From positions 35,432,057 through 35,496,056 of the forward strand of contig OZ024825.1 of NCBI GenBank assembly GCA_964016985.1: DNA of 64,000 nucleotides. Direction: 5' to 3'. A program made the position numbers and the translations under genes. Below the pieces are notes generated by a model. It had not been told where the DNA came from, did not search any database, and worked only from the letters and a program-made list of their open reading frames with translations. Below, one piece after another: positions 12,201-27,200 of this stretch. Origin of the DNA: Anodontia alba (lineage: Eukaryota > Mollusca > Bivalvia > Lucinida > Lucinidae). The number at the start of each line of letters is the position of its first letter. Within the stretch, counting starts at the first letter, position 1.

Positions 12201-15200
12201 TAAGTTGTCATAAATCTTGCTTAAAATGTTTAACTTGATGATTTCTAGGTCAAGTTTGAACTTGGTCATTTGGGATCAAAAACTAGGTCAAAAGGACAAA
12301 TTAAAGGAAAACTTTGTTAACACACTTGAGGTCACACTTTTAAGTACATGTAACCATGAATCTTGCTGAAAATGTTTGTCTTGATGATTTCTATGTCCAG
12401 ATAGAACCTGTGTCAATTAGAATAAAAAACTAGGTGACCAGGCCAAATAGAAAACCTTGTCATCACTCTAGAGGTCACAATTTTGATGTAATACTCATGA
12501 ATTGTGCTCAAAATGTTTGTCTTGGTTGATAACTTATGACCTATATTTCATGGTCCGGTGACTTTAAGTTTTTCTGTATGCACCTTTGGTCCTAAGAAGT
12601 GATACTTAGCACTTGCATACATCTTAGCATAACCTCTTGAATGCAGTCATCCGTATTTGACCATGACCTATATTTTACGATCTATTGACTTTGTTAAGTT
12701 TTTTTGTTTAGGTCAGTTTCTCAGTAGCTACTGGTCCTTTAGCAGTGATTCTTGGCGCATGCATACATCTTAGCATGACCTCTTGAATGCAGACATCCAT
12801 ATTTTACATGGACCTGTATTTCATGGTCCAGTGACTCTGTTAAGCTTTTGCATTTAGGTCAGTTTCTCAATAAGTATTGGTCCAACAGCAGTGATACTTG
12901 GCACATGCATACATCTTAGCATGACCTCTTGAATACAGACATACATATTTGAACTTGACCTATATTTCATGGTCCATTGACTTTTTTAAGCTTTTGCATT
13001 TTGGTCAGTTTCTCAGTAAGCATTTTTTCTACAGCAGTGATACTTGGCACATGCATACATCTTAGCATGGCCTCTTCAAGGTAGTCATGAATATTTGACC
13101 GCGACCTATATTTCACGGTCCATTGACTTTGTGAAGTTTTTCTGTTTAGATCAATTTCTCAGTAAATATTAGTCCTACAGCAGTGATTTTTGGCACATAC
13201 ATTCATCTTAGCATAACCTTGAATGTAGTCATTCATATTTGACCTTGACCTATTTATTTATGGTTCATTAGGCTGGCTACATTGTCTTAGTTGTTAATTT
13301 AATCACGAACTTGGTCAGAATGTTTGTCTTGATGATCAGTAGGTCAGGTTCTCATTTTGTGCTAAAATACTTAGGTTAGCAAAACAGGGCCATCATAGCC
13401 CACTTGTCTTTGGATTGTGACTGTTTCCTTTCACTTTATCCTGACTTGCATCCTGATCTGACATATTCTGATATGAGAACAGCAGAAAATCTTAATGTTA
13501 TTCATCCCAAGGTCAAAACATACCTATATCAAAACAGAGGTGGCCCAACATCCTGTTGGGCAGTTGGCAATCATTTTGAAAAGTTTTTTTTAAACTACTA
13601 CAAAGGAATCATGATTACAGATAAGACATTTTTACAACCAAAAATATTGATGTCTTGCTTCTTTCGCCATGAAAATGTACGGTATGTTGTGATACTATCT
13701 GAGGCTCTTCTAATGAGTGCCTGCAACATATGTTTCCCTGGAGAAATAAGAAAAACATTTATCCCACTAGACTTTTATCTGGATCAGTGGGGAACACTGA
13801 AACATTTTAACATTTTTACAAGGATTGGTGGTTTTGTACCATTAAATGTCTGCTGACTTAGTTTCTAGTATAATATGAGTTTACTTAATGTTTTCTTGTT
13901 TCAGCCTATACGAAGGTTTGACCTTGATGCGGCAATCATATTTTCAGATATTCTAGTCATACCACAGGTGCTGGGCATGGGGATAGACATACAGGAAGGA
14001 AAGGTATTCAAGATAATCTTAACTGTTAAATCACTAAGTAAAATAATAGCAGATGACATTCTGATTTTTGTCGCACCTGCTTGTAGCAGGGTGAGATATA
14101 GGCGTCCGCTTTTCCGTCCATCCGTCTGTCTGTTTGTCTGTCAACATTTATGTTGAAGTTCGACATTTATGTCAAAGTTAGTATTCAAATCAACTACAAG
14201 ACTAAACAACCATCAAACCTTGCATGAAACATCTCCCTGACCTCCTGATTTTGCGACATAGGCATCTGCTTTTACGTTTGTCTGCCCATTCGTTCGTCCG
14301 TCTGTCAACATTATGTCGAAGTTCTACATTTATGTCAAAGTAAGTATTCTAATCAACTACAAGACTAAACAACCATCAAACCTTGCATGAAAGATCTCCC
14401 TGACCTCCTGACTTTGCGACATAGGCATCTGCTTTTCCGTTCGTCTGTCCGTTTGTACATCCGTCCGTCTGTCAACAGTTCTGTTATGTCGAAGTTTGAC
14501 ATTTATGTCAAAGTTAGTATTCTAATCAACTACAAGACAAAACAACCATCAAACCTTGCATGAAACATCTCTCTGACCTCCTGACTTTGTGACATAGGCA
14601 TCCGCTTTTCCGTCTGTTTGTCCATCCGTCCATCAGTCAACTTTTATGTCGAAGTTCAACATTTATGTCAAAGTTAGGATACTAATCAATTACAAGACTG
14701 AACAACCATCAAACCTTGCATGAAACATCTCCCTGACCTCCTGACTTTGCGACATAGGCATCTGCTTTTCCGTTCATCTGTCTGTTCATCTGTCTGTCAA
14801 CATTTATGTTGAAGTTCGACATTTATGTCAGAGTTAGTATTCTAATCAACTACAAGACTAAACAACCATCAAACCTTGCATGAAACATTTCCCTGACCTC
14901 CTGGCTTTGCAACATAGGCATCCTCTTTTTCGTTCATCCATCTCAACATTTATGTCGAAGTTTGACATTTACGTCAAAGTAAGTATTCTAATCCACTACA
15001 ATTTTACAACAACCATCATACCTTGCATGACACATCTCCCTGACCTCCTGACTTGGCAGGTACATTGACCGAGTAACCTTGACATATATTTCATGCTCCA
15101 GTGAAATTTGACACAATTTACGTTGACATTCCAGATCTTCTAAAACTATAAGGCATACAACTACCAAACCTTGCATAGAGCTTCTCCTAGATGTACTGAC

Positions 15201-18200
15201 TCGGCAGGTACCTTGACCCGATGACCTTGACCTATATTTTGCGCTCCAGTGACTTTGACACATTTTGCATTGATGTTCAATATCTCCTCAACTATAAGGC
15301 CTACAATTGTCAAACCTTGCAAAGTGCTGATTCTCAATGAACTGACTCAACAGATACCTTGACCTGGTGAGCTTGGCCTATATTTTGGCTGCAGTGACTT
15401 TGACATAACTTACGTCAACATTTCAGATCTCCTCAAGTGTAAGATGTCTAACCACCAAACCTTGCATATTCCTTCTCCTAGATGTACTGACTGGGCAGGT
15501 ATCTTGACCTGGTGACCTTGACCTATATTTTGCACATTTTACGTCGACATTTAATATCTCCTCAACTATAAAGCCTACAACCACCAAACCTTGCATAGTG
15601 CTTCTCATCAATGTACAGACTCTGCAGGTACCTTGACCCTGTGACCTTGACCTATATTTCAGTGACTTTTACATATTTTACGTCGATGTTCCATTATCAT
15701 CGCGCTGTATAATACGAAAAGTCAGTGCTGAAGATATAGCCATTAGAGGGAATGGCACTGGCCTGGAATATATGTGCCCCACTAGGCACTTTGTCTACAT
15801 TTTTTTTCAACCCATTTTCCAACTAAGCACTGCTAAGAATGAAATAAACTTATTTAACCCTTGTTCTGCTGAATAAATTAAGACAACATGCCCATTTCTA
15901 ATTTCTAGCCAATCAGATTACTTGATCCAGATTGTTGATATAAATTCACATACTTAATGGCAAACAGTGCAGATCCAGATGGGTTTATTTCTTCAGAAGC
16001 CAACTGATCTGGATCTAAACTGTTTGCAAAGGCAGGACATATCCGGGTTCAGCAGAACTAGGGTTAATAACCACATTCTGATTGTGGCTCCTGTGACTTT
16101 TGCCCCAGCAGGTATGACGACGCCCTCTGCAGAATTCTTGTTTTTATTATTATTCTTTCAGAGCATATAAGACTTGGCATTTCAGAAGGAAGAAATATTT
16201 TTGTAGAGATTCCTCCCCTGAAATAGCCATTCCCTATTAACTCTGAGGGCCTGGTGAAACATTAGCTACACAATATGTTAAATGTTGTCATCCTTGTTAA
16301 CCCTGATCCTGCTGAACCTGGATATGCCCTGCCTTGCAAACAGTGTAGATCCAGATCAGTTGGCTTCTAAAGAAGCCAACTGATTTGGATCTGCACTGTT
16401 TGTCATTTAGTATGATTAAGTATGTGAATTTGTATCAACAACCTAGATCAAGCAATCTGTTTGGCTAACAATTAGGAGTAAGTATGGCATCTTAATTTAT
16501 TCAGCATGACAAGGATTAAATGAAATCTTTAATACTTATGCACTCATCAATGTTTTTCCCCAGCTGGAGACAACAGAGCAACCCTGTTGATTATGCAGAC
16601 TTTTAAAAAGATCCACGCACGAGTAAATTAACCTGAACTTTCCTTAACCAGTGATGGGAATTATGTCCCCCACCATAGGGGGTGGGGGGGGGAGATATTG
16701 TTTTTAGTGTGGATCCCGTTGGCATCAGCATAGCCTCTTGTCTGCACTCTATCATGACTGGATGGATTTTGGCCAAACTTACACAAATAATCATTGGGTG
16801 GGGAAAAAATGCTGGTTAGATTTTGATGACCATGACCCCATTTTCAAGGTCGCACAAGGACTTAAATTGTCGGAAAAAGCTAAAAATTGCTTGTCTGCAT
16901 CCTGTTTCCTGAAGGAACAAATGGATTTTGACCCTACCTGCACAACTAGATTGCTTGGGCATGTAAAAGAACTGATTAGATTTTGGTGACCTTGACACCA
17001 TTTTCAAGGATACATGATTGCTTAAATGGTTGGAAAATGGCTTGTCTGCACCCTATCTCCTGAATGAATGGATGGATTTTTACCAAATTTGTGCATCTGT
17101 ATTGTTGAGACATGGAAAAGAACTGATTAGATTTTGGTGACCTTGACCCGATTTTCAAGGTCACAGGAGGGCTCAGATAGTTGGAAAATGGCTTGGCTAC
17201 ACCCTATCTCATGAAGGAATGGATGGCTGTTGACCAAACTTGCACAACTATATTGTTGAGACATGAAAAAGAACTGGTTAGATTTTGGTGACTTTGACCC
17301 CATTTTCAAGGTTACACAAGGGCTTAGATTGTTGGAAAACAGCTTTTCTGCACCCTATCTCATGAACAAATGGATGGATTTTGACCAGACTTGCACAAAT
17401 ATATTGATGTGACATAAAAAAGAACTGATCAGATTTTGGTGACCTTGACCCCATTTTCAAGGTCAAAGAAGGGCTCAGATTGTTGGAAAATGGTTTTCTG
17501 ATCAGATTTTGGTGACCTTGACCCCATTTTCAAGGTCAAAAGAGGGCTCAGATTGTTGGAAAATGGTTTTCTGCACCCTGTCTCCAGAATGAATGAATGG
17601 ATTTTGACTAAACTTGTACAGCTATATTGTTGAGACAGGGACAAGAACTCATTAGATTTTGGTGACCTTGACCCCATTTTCAAGGTCACTCGGGGTGGGG
17701 GTGGGGGTGGGGAGGGGCTCGTATTGTTGGAAAATGGCTTGTCTGCACCCTATCTCCAGAATGAATGGATGGATTTTGACTAAGCTTGTACATCTATATT
17801 GTTGTGACATGGAAAAAGAACTAATTAGATTTTGGTAACCTTGACCCTATTTCCAAGGCCACACAAGGGCTTAGATTGTTGAAAAATGGCTTGTCTGCAC
17901 CGTATCTCATGAAGGAATGGATGGATTTTGACCAAACTTGCACAACTATATTGTTGTGACATGAAAAAGAATTGATTAGATTTTGGTGACCTTGACCCCA
18001 TTTTCAAGGTCACAGAAAGGCTCAGATTGTTGGAAAAAGGCTTTTCTGCACACTGTCTCCAGAATGAATGGATGGATTTTGACCAAACTCGTACAGCTAT
18101 ATTGTTGAGATAGGGACAAGAACTGATTAGATTTTGGTGACCTTGACCCCATTAGATTTTGGTGACTTTTACCCCATTTTCAAGGTCACACTAGGGCTAA

Positions 18201-18226
18201 GATTTTGGAAAATGGCCCCCATCGAC

Positions 18227-18258
<32 letters not shown>

Positions 18259-21200
18259 AAAAGGATAAATTGTAGATACAACCTTTTTCAGTGATAGGTC
18301 TGTTCAAACTAGTGGGGGACATACGTTTTCCTCCAAAAACACTGTTCTAGTTAAATAACATGGTTGGAAGTATAGCTACAAACGTGTGTAAGTTTACAGG
18401 CCTGTCCAGGGATTTTGAGACCCTTAGTTTGATTTTCAAAATTGTCTACTACATTCTTGTTTATACCCCCAGCATACGAAGTATGCTGAATGCCGAAGGG
18501 GTATATAGTTTTCGTCCATTCCATTAGTCCGTTACTCTGTCTGTCCGTCCTTCTGTCTGTCCGCCCTTTTCTATAACCAAGTTCTACTTCGAAGTTTTTT
18601 GATTACTTATAACTCTGCAGCCACAGATCAAAAACTTTTCATATTTGATATGGAGGTACTTGGGAGGGTTCTGTTCCATTTTACATCTATGGACCCCTTG
18701 GTCATGCCCCAGGGTGGGGCTAGAGGTCAAAATCTAGGACACCCCAGTAAAGTAGTATATTGCAGTTTGTTTATACAAACAACTTGTTAAAGAAGGATGG
18801 GCATCAGACATGTTTATCACATCAACATTCATTGTAATAAGGTCAAGGTCATTGTGACGTTATTTTCATGCTTCAGTGATTTTGACATATTTTGGAGCCT
18901 ATTTGATGGATTAATGCCTCAATAAAGTAGTATGTTGCAGTTTGTTTATACAAACAACTTCTTAAAGAAGGATGGGCATCAGACATGTTTATCACATCAA
19001 TGTTCAGTGTAATAAGGTCAAGGTCATTGTGATCATATTTTCATGCTCCAGCAATTTTGCCTTATATCTTGAAGACTATTTCATGGATTAATATGATACT
19101 TGGAATATTGGTTCTTTGTGACACCACAATTGACAGCATAACAAATGTAGGTCATCTTGACCTATATTTCATGGTCGAATAATTTTGCTGCATATCTTGA
19201 ATGTTAATTGATGTTTGACACAATTTCAAGGTTACACAAGGGCTTAGATCATTATTTGCGATTATAAATTAGTATGATCCGACAGTTGACCTAAAAGTAA
19301 ATGTAGGTCACTGTGACCTATATTTCATGGTCCAGTGATTTTATGTTACATCTTGAAGACAATTTGATGTATTACTATCATATTTTGGGATTATGTGACC
19401 TATATTTCATAGCCCTGTGATTTTGTCTTATATCTCCCACTGTTTGATACCTAAATGTCATATTTACATATAATGACACAGTGTGACCTAAACTTTCACC
19501 TCAATGTAAATATAAATCAGTATGACCTATATTTCATGGTCTAGTGATTTTGCTTAATATCTTTTAGATTATTTAATGGATTAACATCATAGTGGTATAA
19601 TGCATCAGTGAGACCATCAGATTAATTTCTCAAGTATATGTAGGTCAGTGACCTATATTTAATGGCCCAGCAAATTTGCTTCATGTCTTGAAGACTATTT
19701 ACTCCAGGAAAGTTGTATTTGGGATGATAGATCAGTGTCACTCAGAGACTGACATTGTAAACTATATCTTGCCTTATATCATTGTCATTAACTTTAAAAT
19801 ATTTTATAGTTAAGAAATGGTTCCGGCCGGGGGTATTCGTGACCCTCTGGGCACTTGCTCTAACAACATTTTTGTCCCACCTGCCTGCTAAAGCGTGCTA
19901 GGCGTGCTGTGACCCGTCCGTTTGTCCATTCATGCATTCGTCAACAATTGACTTGTAAGTGCAACTCCTCCTACAGTTTTTGGCCAATCGTTTTGAAACT
20001 TCACAAATGTTTTGGCCATGGCGTGTAGATGTGCATATTGTTTGCTCATAATTCTCAGATTCTTTTTTTTTTTTTTTCAACTTTTTCCGCTTTGTTAACT
20101 TAGTCGTTTTTTACCTAAAACCCTTATAGTCAGTGGGTGTCTTGTGAGCGCAACTCCTCCTACAGTTTTTGGCCAATCATATTGAAACTTCACAGATGTT
20201 TTGGCCATGGTGTGTAGATGCACATATTATTTGCTCATAATTCTCATTTTTTTTTTTTTTTTTCAACTTTTTTCGCTTTGTTAACTTAGTCAGTTTTTAC
20301 CTAAAACCCTAATAGTCAGTGGGTGTCTCGTGAGCGCAGCTCCTCCTACAATTCTTGGCCAATCATTTTGGAACTTCACAGATGTTTTGGCCATGGTGTG
20401 TAGATGCGCATATTGTTTGCTCATAATTCTCAGATTTTTTTTCACTTTGTTAACTTAGTCAGTTTTTACCTAAAGCCCTAATAGTCAGTGGGTGTCTCGT
20501 GAGTGCAACTCCTCCTAAAATTTTTGGCCAATCATTTTGAAACTTCACAGCTGTTTTGGCCATGGTGTGTAGATGTGCATATTGTTTGCTCATAATTCTC
20601 AGATTTTTTTTTTTTCAACTTTTTCCACTCTGTTAACTTGGTCAATTTTTACCTAAAACCCTTGTAGTCAGTGGGTGTCTCGTGAGCGCAACTCCTCCTA
20701 CAGTTTTAAGCCAATAGTTTTGAAACTTCACAGATGATTAGGTCAGGGTCTGAAGATTTGCATATTGTTTGCTCATAAATCTCAATTTTTTTTTTTTCAA
20801 CTTTTTTCGCTTTGTTAACTTAGTCAGTTTTTGCCTAAAACCCTTATAGTCAGTGGGTGTTTCGTGAGCGCAACTCCTCCTGCAGTTTTAGGCCAATAGC
20901 TTTGAAACTTCCCAGATGATTAGGTCATGGTCTGAAGATGCACATATTGTTTGCACATAAATCTCAGATTCATTTCAGCAGAGTTAGGGGCCTTTGATTT
21001 ATGCCCAAAATTGGTTTCCGCTCAATATCTTGTGAAAGAATTGATGGATTAGGATCATATTTTACATACATATTGTTGTCAACAATACCTAGCTTGGGAT
21101 TGTCACATGACATTTTTCGTCAATTTTCAGCTGAGTTACTGGCCTTGATTAATGGGCAAAAATGATATCCGCTCAATATCAATATCTTGTGAAATAATGG

Positions 21201-24200
21201 ACAGGTTTAGATAAAATTTTGCAAACCAATATTCCAAATTTTCTACTTTGTCCATTTTTCTAACCCATCAATTTCTTGAATACTGCAAAATAGATTTTTT
21301 TCAATACAAATAGGAACTTGTATGACTTAATCCCCGCAGGTGCGACATCGCTTTCAGCGGATTTCTTGTTGGTTCACATCATTCTAAATCTTTTTATATC
21401 CAAAACTGCATAATAATGAATAGTGTTATCAGGTGGTTCTTGTGTATTTTATTTTCAGGTTTATGTTCTTTGTTGTCTATTAATTCATTTGATATTTTTC
21501 TTGTTTTTTTTTTTTTTTTTCAGGGTATAATATTTGAGTTCCTTCTTGAAACACCCGAGGATTTGAAGAAGCTGTGTAGAGATACTAATATAGCGCGAGA
21601 TCTGAGTTATGTAATGAATGCAATTACTCTAACAAGACACACACTGAATGGACAGTGCCCTCTGTTTGGTTTCTCTGGAGCACCTGTAAGTTCTGCTTGA
21701 TTAATTCTTGTCCTGCTGATCTCGGATATACTCTGCCTATGCAAACATTGTAGATCCAGATCAGTTGGCTTCTGAAGAAGTCAACTGATCTGGATCTGCA
21801 CTGTTTGCCATTCAGTATGTGATCATGAATTTATGTCAACCATCTGGATCAAGTAATCTAATTGGCTGAAAATTAGAAATGGGTGTGGCATCTTAATTTA
21901 TTCAGCATGACAAGGGTTAATTTTCTGTTAAACCTGTCTTTGAAACTCTTTCTTCAATTTGCCTATCTTCAGACAAAATGCTTTTTTCATCCAAAAAAAA
22001 TGTTAATATGTTTATTATTTCTTCACGCAAATGTATGCATAGCTCCAGATAAGGCATTTTGTCAACCAAAAACTACTTATATTTCCCCATGTACATATGT
22101 TGACAAATTGGTACACATTAGAAGCACCTCAGTGAGGTACTGCATTAAGTGAGTACCCACAATATATTTTTATGGAGAAATATTCATGTGGATACTCCTA
22201 ATCTGAAGCTATGCAAATGTTACAGCTGTTTATTGGAATTGCCACTGTGAGGTAACTCCAGTGAGCACCTTTAATGTATGTTTTGTGGAAAAATTAGAAA
22301 AAAATATTTATCTTGGATACATAGCTCGTAATAAGGCACTTTTTTTTTTCAACCAAAAGTTCTTGATACATGTATTTTTTCTTATTTCTCCATAGCTACA
22401 GATAAGAGGGGGTATCCACATAATATTTTTCTTATTTCTTGACGAAAACATATGTTGTGGGTACTCATTAGAAGTGCCTCAGTGAGGCGCTTCTAATGAG
22501 TACCCACAACATATGTTTTCGTCAAGAAATTAGAAAGATATCAGCATTTTTTGGATGAAAAAAGCGCCTTATCTGTTGCTATGTTCTCCATTAACCCATT
22601 GTAGTCAGGAGACCCGTAAAAGGGTAGTTGGCAAACAGTGCAGACCCAGATCAGACGCCGCAGAACGCGGCGTCTGATCATGGTCTCCACTGTTTGCAAA
22701 TATATTAGCCATTTTTCTCTAGGAATATGTAAATCTCATAGCCAGATGTACCTAAAATTGAAATTGGACTCTTCCAATATATAGTGTGGGAAAGTCTATT
22801 CAGTATACAGTGGGTTAAAACATGTTGAGGATATTCATTAGTAACTTCTCACAGACAATTTCATTAGGATTGACCTATTAGGAGTTATTGCATTTGACAG
22901 TCTAAACAGGCAATTATAATGTAAAAGCTTTATGTCTGTCCAGTCATATCTCTATAATCACTTTTCAGATAGTATACCTATTTAGGGTAAAGGACTGTAG
23001 TGATGATTTGTCGACATCCTGATAGTTTCATCAGAATTTATGTATTTGTTCAGGAATTATTGCTCTTGACATAGTCTTCATATGAAAGTAAATTGCTGGC
23101 TTTTTTTTTTTAGCTTACCTGAGCTGAAGGCTCACAAGGTGAGCTTGTAGTGCACCAATGGTCTGTTTTCTGTCGTCATCTGTCCACACTTTCATCAAAC
23201 ATATCCTCAGAAACCACTAGACTGATGAAAGTCAGATTTTTTATGGAACATCTGTCTTACGGGAACAAAAGTTTACCTGGTTACATGACCAAAATGGCCG
23301 CCATGCTCATATATGGTAAAAACTCTTTAAAAACCTTGTTCTCCAGAACCATGTTAGATGGCCTTGAAACTTTGCACACAGCAAAAGGTATTTGAGCCCT
23401 ACAAAAGTTATATAAATGATGACCCTGCATTGACCTTGACCTATTTTACAACAAGTCAACTTTGTCTATTTAGGCTTTTACATTATCTTGAAAAAAAATT
23501 ATATAAAATCAAAGTTCAAAGAAATTGACTCGAAACTTGGTAGAAATCATCTGGGTGACCTGTGGATCAAAAATAACTAAATTCATTTCTGATCGGAAAT
23601 CCGAGATGACTGCCATGGTCACCATCTTGAAAATCTATTTTGCACTTCTTCTCACTGGAAGGCCAATTAATTTGAAACTTGGTAGGAAGTATCAGGGCAA
23701 CTTGCAAACCAAAAATAGCTAAAATCATTCCAATTGGAAATCCAAAATGGCTGGCATTGCCGCCATCTAGAAAACCTATTTTGGGCTTGTTCTGATGAAC
23801 CGAAAGACCAACTGACTCGAAATATGGTAGGAAGTATGAGGGCAGGGCGTCTCTTATATCAAAAGAAGCTAAAATCATTTCAGAAGTCCAAGATGGACGC
23901 CATCTTGAAAATATATTTTGTGCTTTTTCTCTTGGTTCAAAAGGCCAATTGACTCAAAATTAGGGTAATATGTGGGTAAAAAAAATAGCTAAAATCATTC
24001 AGAGCGGAAGTCCAAGATGGGGGCATAGTCATGGCCACCATCTTGAAAATTGAACTGAAAGGCCAATTGAACCTTGGTAGGAGGTGTCTGGGCAACTTGT
24101 AAATCAAAAGTAGCTAAAATAACTCCAATCAAAAATCCAAGATGTCTGTCATGACCGCCATCTTGAAAATCTATTTTGCTCTTCTTCTCCTGAACTGAAA

Positions 24201-27200
24201 GGCCAATTGACCTGAAACTTGATAGGAAGTATCAGGGTGACTTATTGATTGAAAACAGCTTAAATAGTTCCGACTGAAAGTCCAAGCTGGCTGCCACAGT
24301 TGCCATCTTGAAAATCTATTTCTAACTACTTTTTCTAAACAAAAAAATCAGTTGACTCAAAACTTCATTGGAAGTATCAAGTTGACTTGTTCAAATTACA
24401 GCCCTGAGGTAAAAAATGACACCACCCAAAGGTAACTTGGCTAGTACTCAGGTGAGCGATATAGGGCCCTGTTGGCCCTCTTGTTTGTTAGTTATTGTCC
24501 TTGGTTACTTCTTTATGCCCCAGGGTGGAGTGTTGGGGCAGTGGTCAAAAGTCAACATTTTTAGAATATCTTCATATCAAACTGAATGGGCTGTAGAATG
24601 GTAGCAGTGTCACATCAGTGTGTCATGGGCATGCAGTGAGGTGGCATTGTACAAGGTCATCATTTCATGACACGCCATCATGACATGATTGAAAACATCG
24701 GTGACAGTGATGTTAAGCCTTGTCATGCTGAATGAATTCAGATGCCTTGTCGCACTGAATGAATTAAGATGCCACGCTCACTTCTAATTTTCAGCCAATC
24801 AGATAACTTGATCCAGGTTGTTGATATAAATTCACATAATGAATGACAAACAGTGCAGATCCAGATCAGTTGGCTTCTTTAGAAGCCAACTGATCTGGTT
24901 TACACTGTTTGCAAAAGCAGGGTATTACCGGGTTCAACAGGACAAGGGTTAAAGCTCAAACTCTAAACTTTTAATACTTACTGGTTCACAAAAATAAAAT
25001 CATATCTGTAGCTATGGTTGAATTGTCTCTGTTTTACATACAGTGGACCTTGATGAAGTTCATGATTGATGGTGGCAGTAGTGCTCCACTTCCCAAGGCC
25101 AGAAAATGGTTGATAAAATATCCCGAGGCTAGCCGCGAATTGTTGGATTTACTGAAGGACAAAGTGGTAGATTATCTGGTAGAACAAGTGAGAGCAGGAG
25201 CTCAGGTGATCCACTTTTCTTATTTGATCTATGACAAGCAAAAATGGTACCATACAACATCTGAGAAATACAAAGACCTTATCAGATAATAATTTATTAG
25301 GGCTGGGCATTTCAGCTCTTTCCCACATGTTCTAACAGTTGTATATACTTGACGATGTACAGTCGACTCTCGTTATCTCGAAATCCAAGGGATCTTATGA
25401 AACACCTCTAGATATCCGTACTTCAACATATCAGATTTGTGGAACTGAGGAAAACAATTAATCCAACAACCATCTTTAACAGAATGAATCTTTAATTTGA
25501 CTCCCAAGTTAGAAATATATTGAAAATATTGTGGAAAAGAGGAGAAATTGCTACTAAGGAGCAATTTCTCCTCCTTTCCACAATATTTTGTTGCCTGTTG
25601 GTAGATCTCTGTGTTAAAACAGGGACCAGATTTTCACTTTGAGATAAGTGGTTATTCGAGATAAGTCAGTTTGAGATAATGAGAGTCGACTGTATATGCA
25701 CTGCAAAAGAAGTACATTGAGCCCTAATGCGAAAAAAAAAAAAAAAAAAAAAAAATCAGATGTGCAGCCAGTGTTAACCTCTAAAGAATGCATCAAAATT
25801 GTTTTGTTATATGACTTTTATTTATTTATTTATTTTATTTTATTTTTTCAGTTTTTATTATTTTTATATTTATTTATTTCATTTATATTTTTATTTATTT
25901 ATTATTTTTCGAGGTGGGGGGGGGGGATTATTTTTATATACAGTCTCAGTAACATTTTCTTGAAATGCAATGCTGGAGAGAATCTGCTTCTCTTACTAAT
26001 GTCACTTTACTCATTTTAACAATTTTACAAAGATCAAAAAGTTTTGCCTTGGTTAAAAATTACCATAAAATACTTGTAAGACATCCATAATAAAGAAAAA
26101 TGTAGGAAAAGTACTTGTAATAAAGGATTCAAATAAAATAAAATAATTCAAATGAACAAGCTGTAAAAAATTAATACAAAATTCTTTAGCTTAATCTTTC
26201 AGGTCTGTGAAATATACAAAAATATGAAGGTCATGCACATCATGCAGCTATTCTAAATTTATCCTTCTGATGAGTGAAAATTGTGATATTGGTTTTAGCT
26301 GTCAGGCAGCAATGACAAAAGTGATGATAACCCATCCTTTCCCTTAGTAGCTGAATTTAGTAAAAGCAGTTAAATTTATTAAACATCAGGGCCCAGTTGT
26401 TCAAAGCTAACAATGTCGTTAGTGAACGAATCCTTAAAATTTAAATCAAGTGATACGCAAATATGCTGAAATATTTTGCTGAAAAAATGTGAGTAGCTTT
26501 TGCAGTGCAAAAGCTACTCACATTTTTTCAGCAAAAAATTTCAGAATATTGTATATTGAGTCCGCTAAAACAGTTAACGAAATGACCCTTAACGAGCTCG
26601 TTAAGCTAATGACATTTTGAACAGCTGGGCCCAGGATTTGTGAATACTGGGGAGAGCCAGTTTCAGCCAGTCAGAGAAGGCCTTAGATAGCAGTCATATA
26701 AAAAATGATTTTGTTGTAAAATACAGTAAATATATTTGTCTGGATACCCTACTTATCTGGACATCACGAAAACATGCCTATACATTTTTGACCCCATTTA
26801 AACCCCACTTTTATATAGTAAAACTGGGGTTTACAGGGGTATACATTATTTTTTCTTATTTCTGCCTAAAAACATAGATTGTGGTTACTCGTTACAACTG
26901 CCTTGTCAAGGCGGTTCTAACGAGTACCCACAATCTTTGTTTTGAGCAGAAATATGAAAAATATCAGAATCTTTATGTGAAATTTTTCATTGTTTGGTGG
27001 TAAACATAGCTACAGATAAGAGGGGGGTATCCACATGATATTTTTCAGATGAAAAAAGCGCCTTTTCTGTTGCTATGGGTAAAATTTCCAGTATATTTGA
27101 ATAGCAGTGTTTTGGTAATGAGCTATAGTTATAGGGAATATTTTCTCATGTTAGATCTAGTTTCTGCAAATTTTGCTCTGTACCTTTAAAAGATTTACGG

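Noticed and set aside
13404..13856. 150-codon ORF between the H1 element and UROD exon 4
   Set aside because: It runs from the end of H1 through a degraded core B MITE; the part over the MITE repeats translations seen in other MITE copies, and no UROD residues are missing between exons 3 and 4.
16816..18013. Series of minus-strand ORFs of about 62 codons with near-identical products ([18 protein letters not shown] type)
   Set aside because: They recur at exactly 151-bp steps and follow the DNA tandem repeat; no start context, splice sites or independent codon pattern. Shadows of the array.
23525..23952. Overlapping ORFs on both strands
   Set aside because: They lie in the H1 140-bp array and repeat its period.
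11938..24484. Canonical autonomous Helitron
   Set aside because: No Rep/helicase ORF; only H4 ends in CTAG, while H1 and H2 end in CTTG, so a HINE/helentron-like, non-autonomous reading is preferred.
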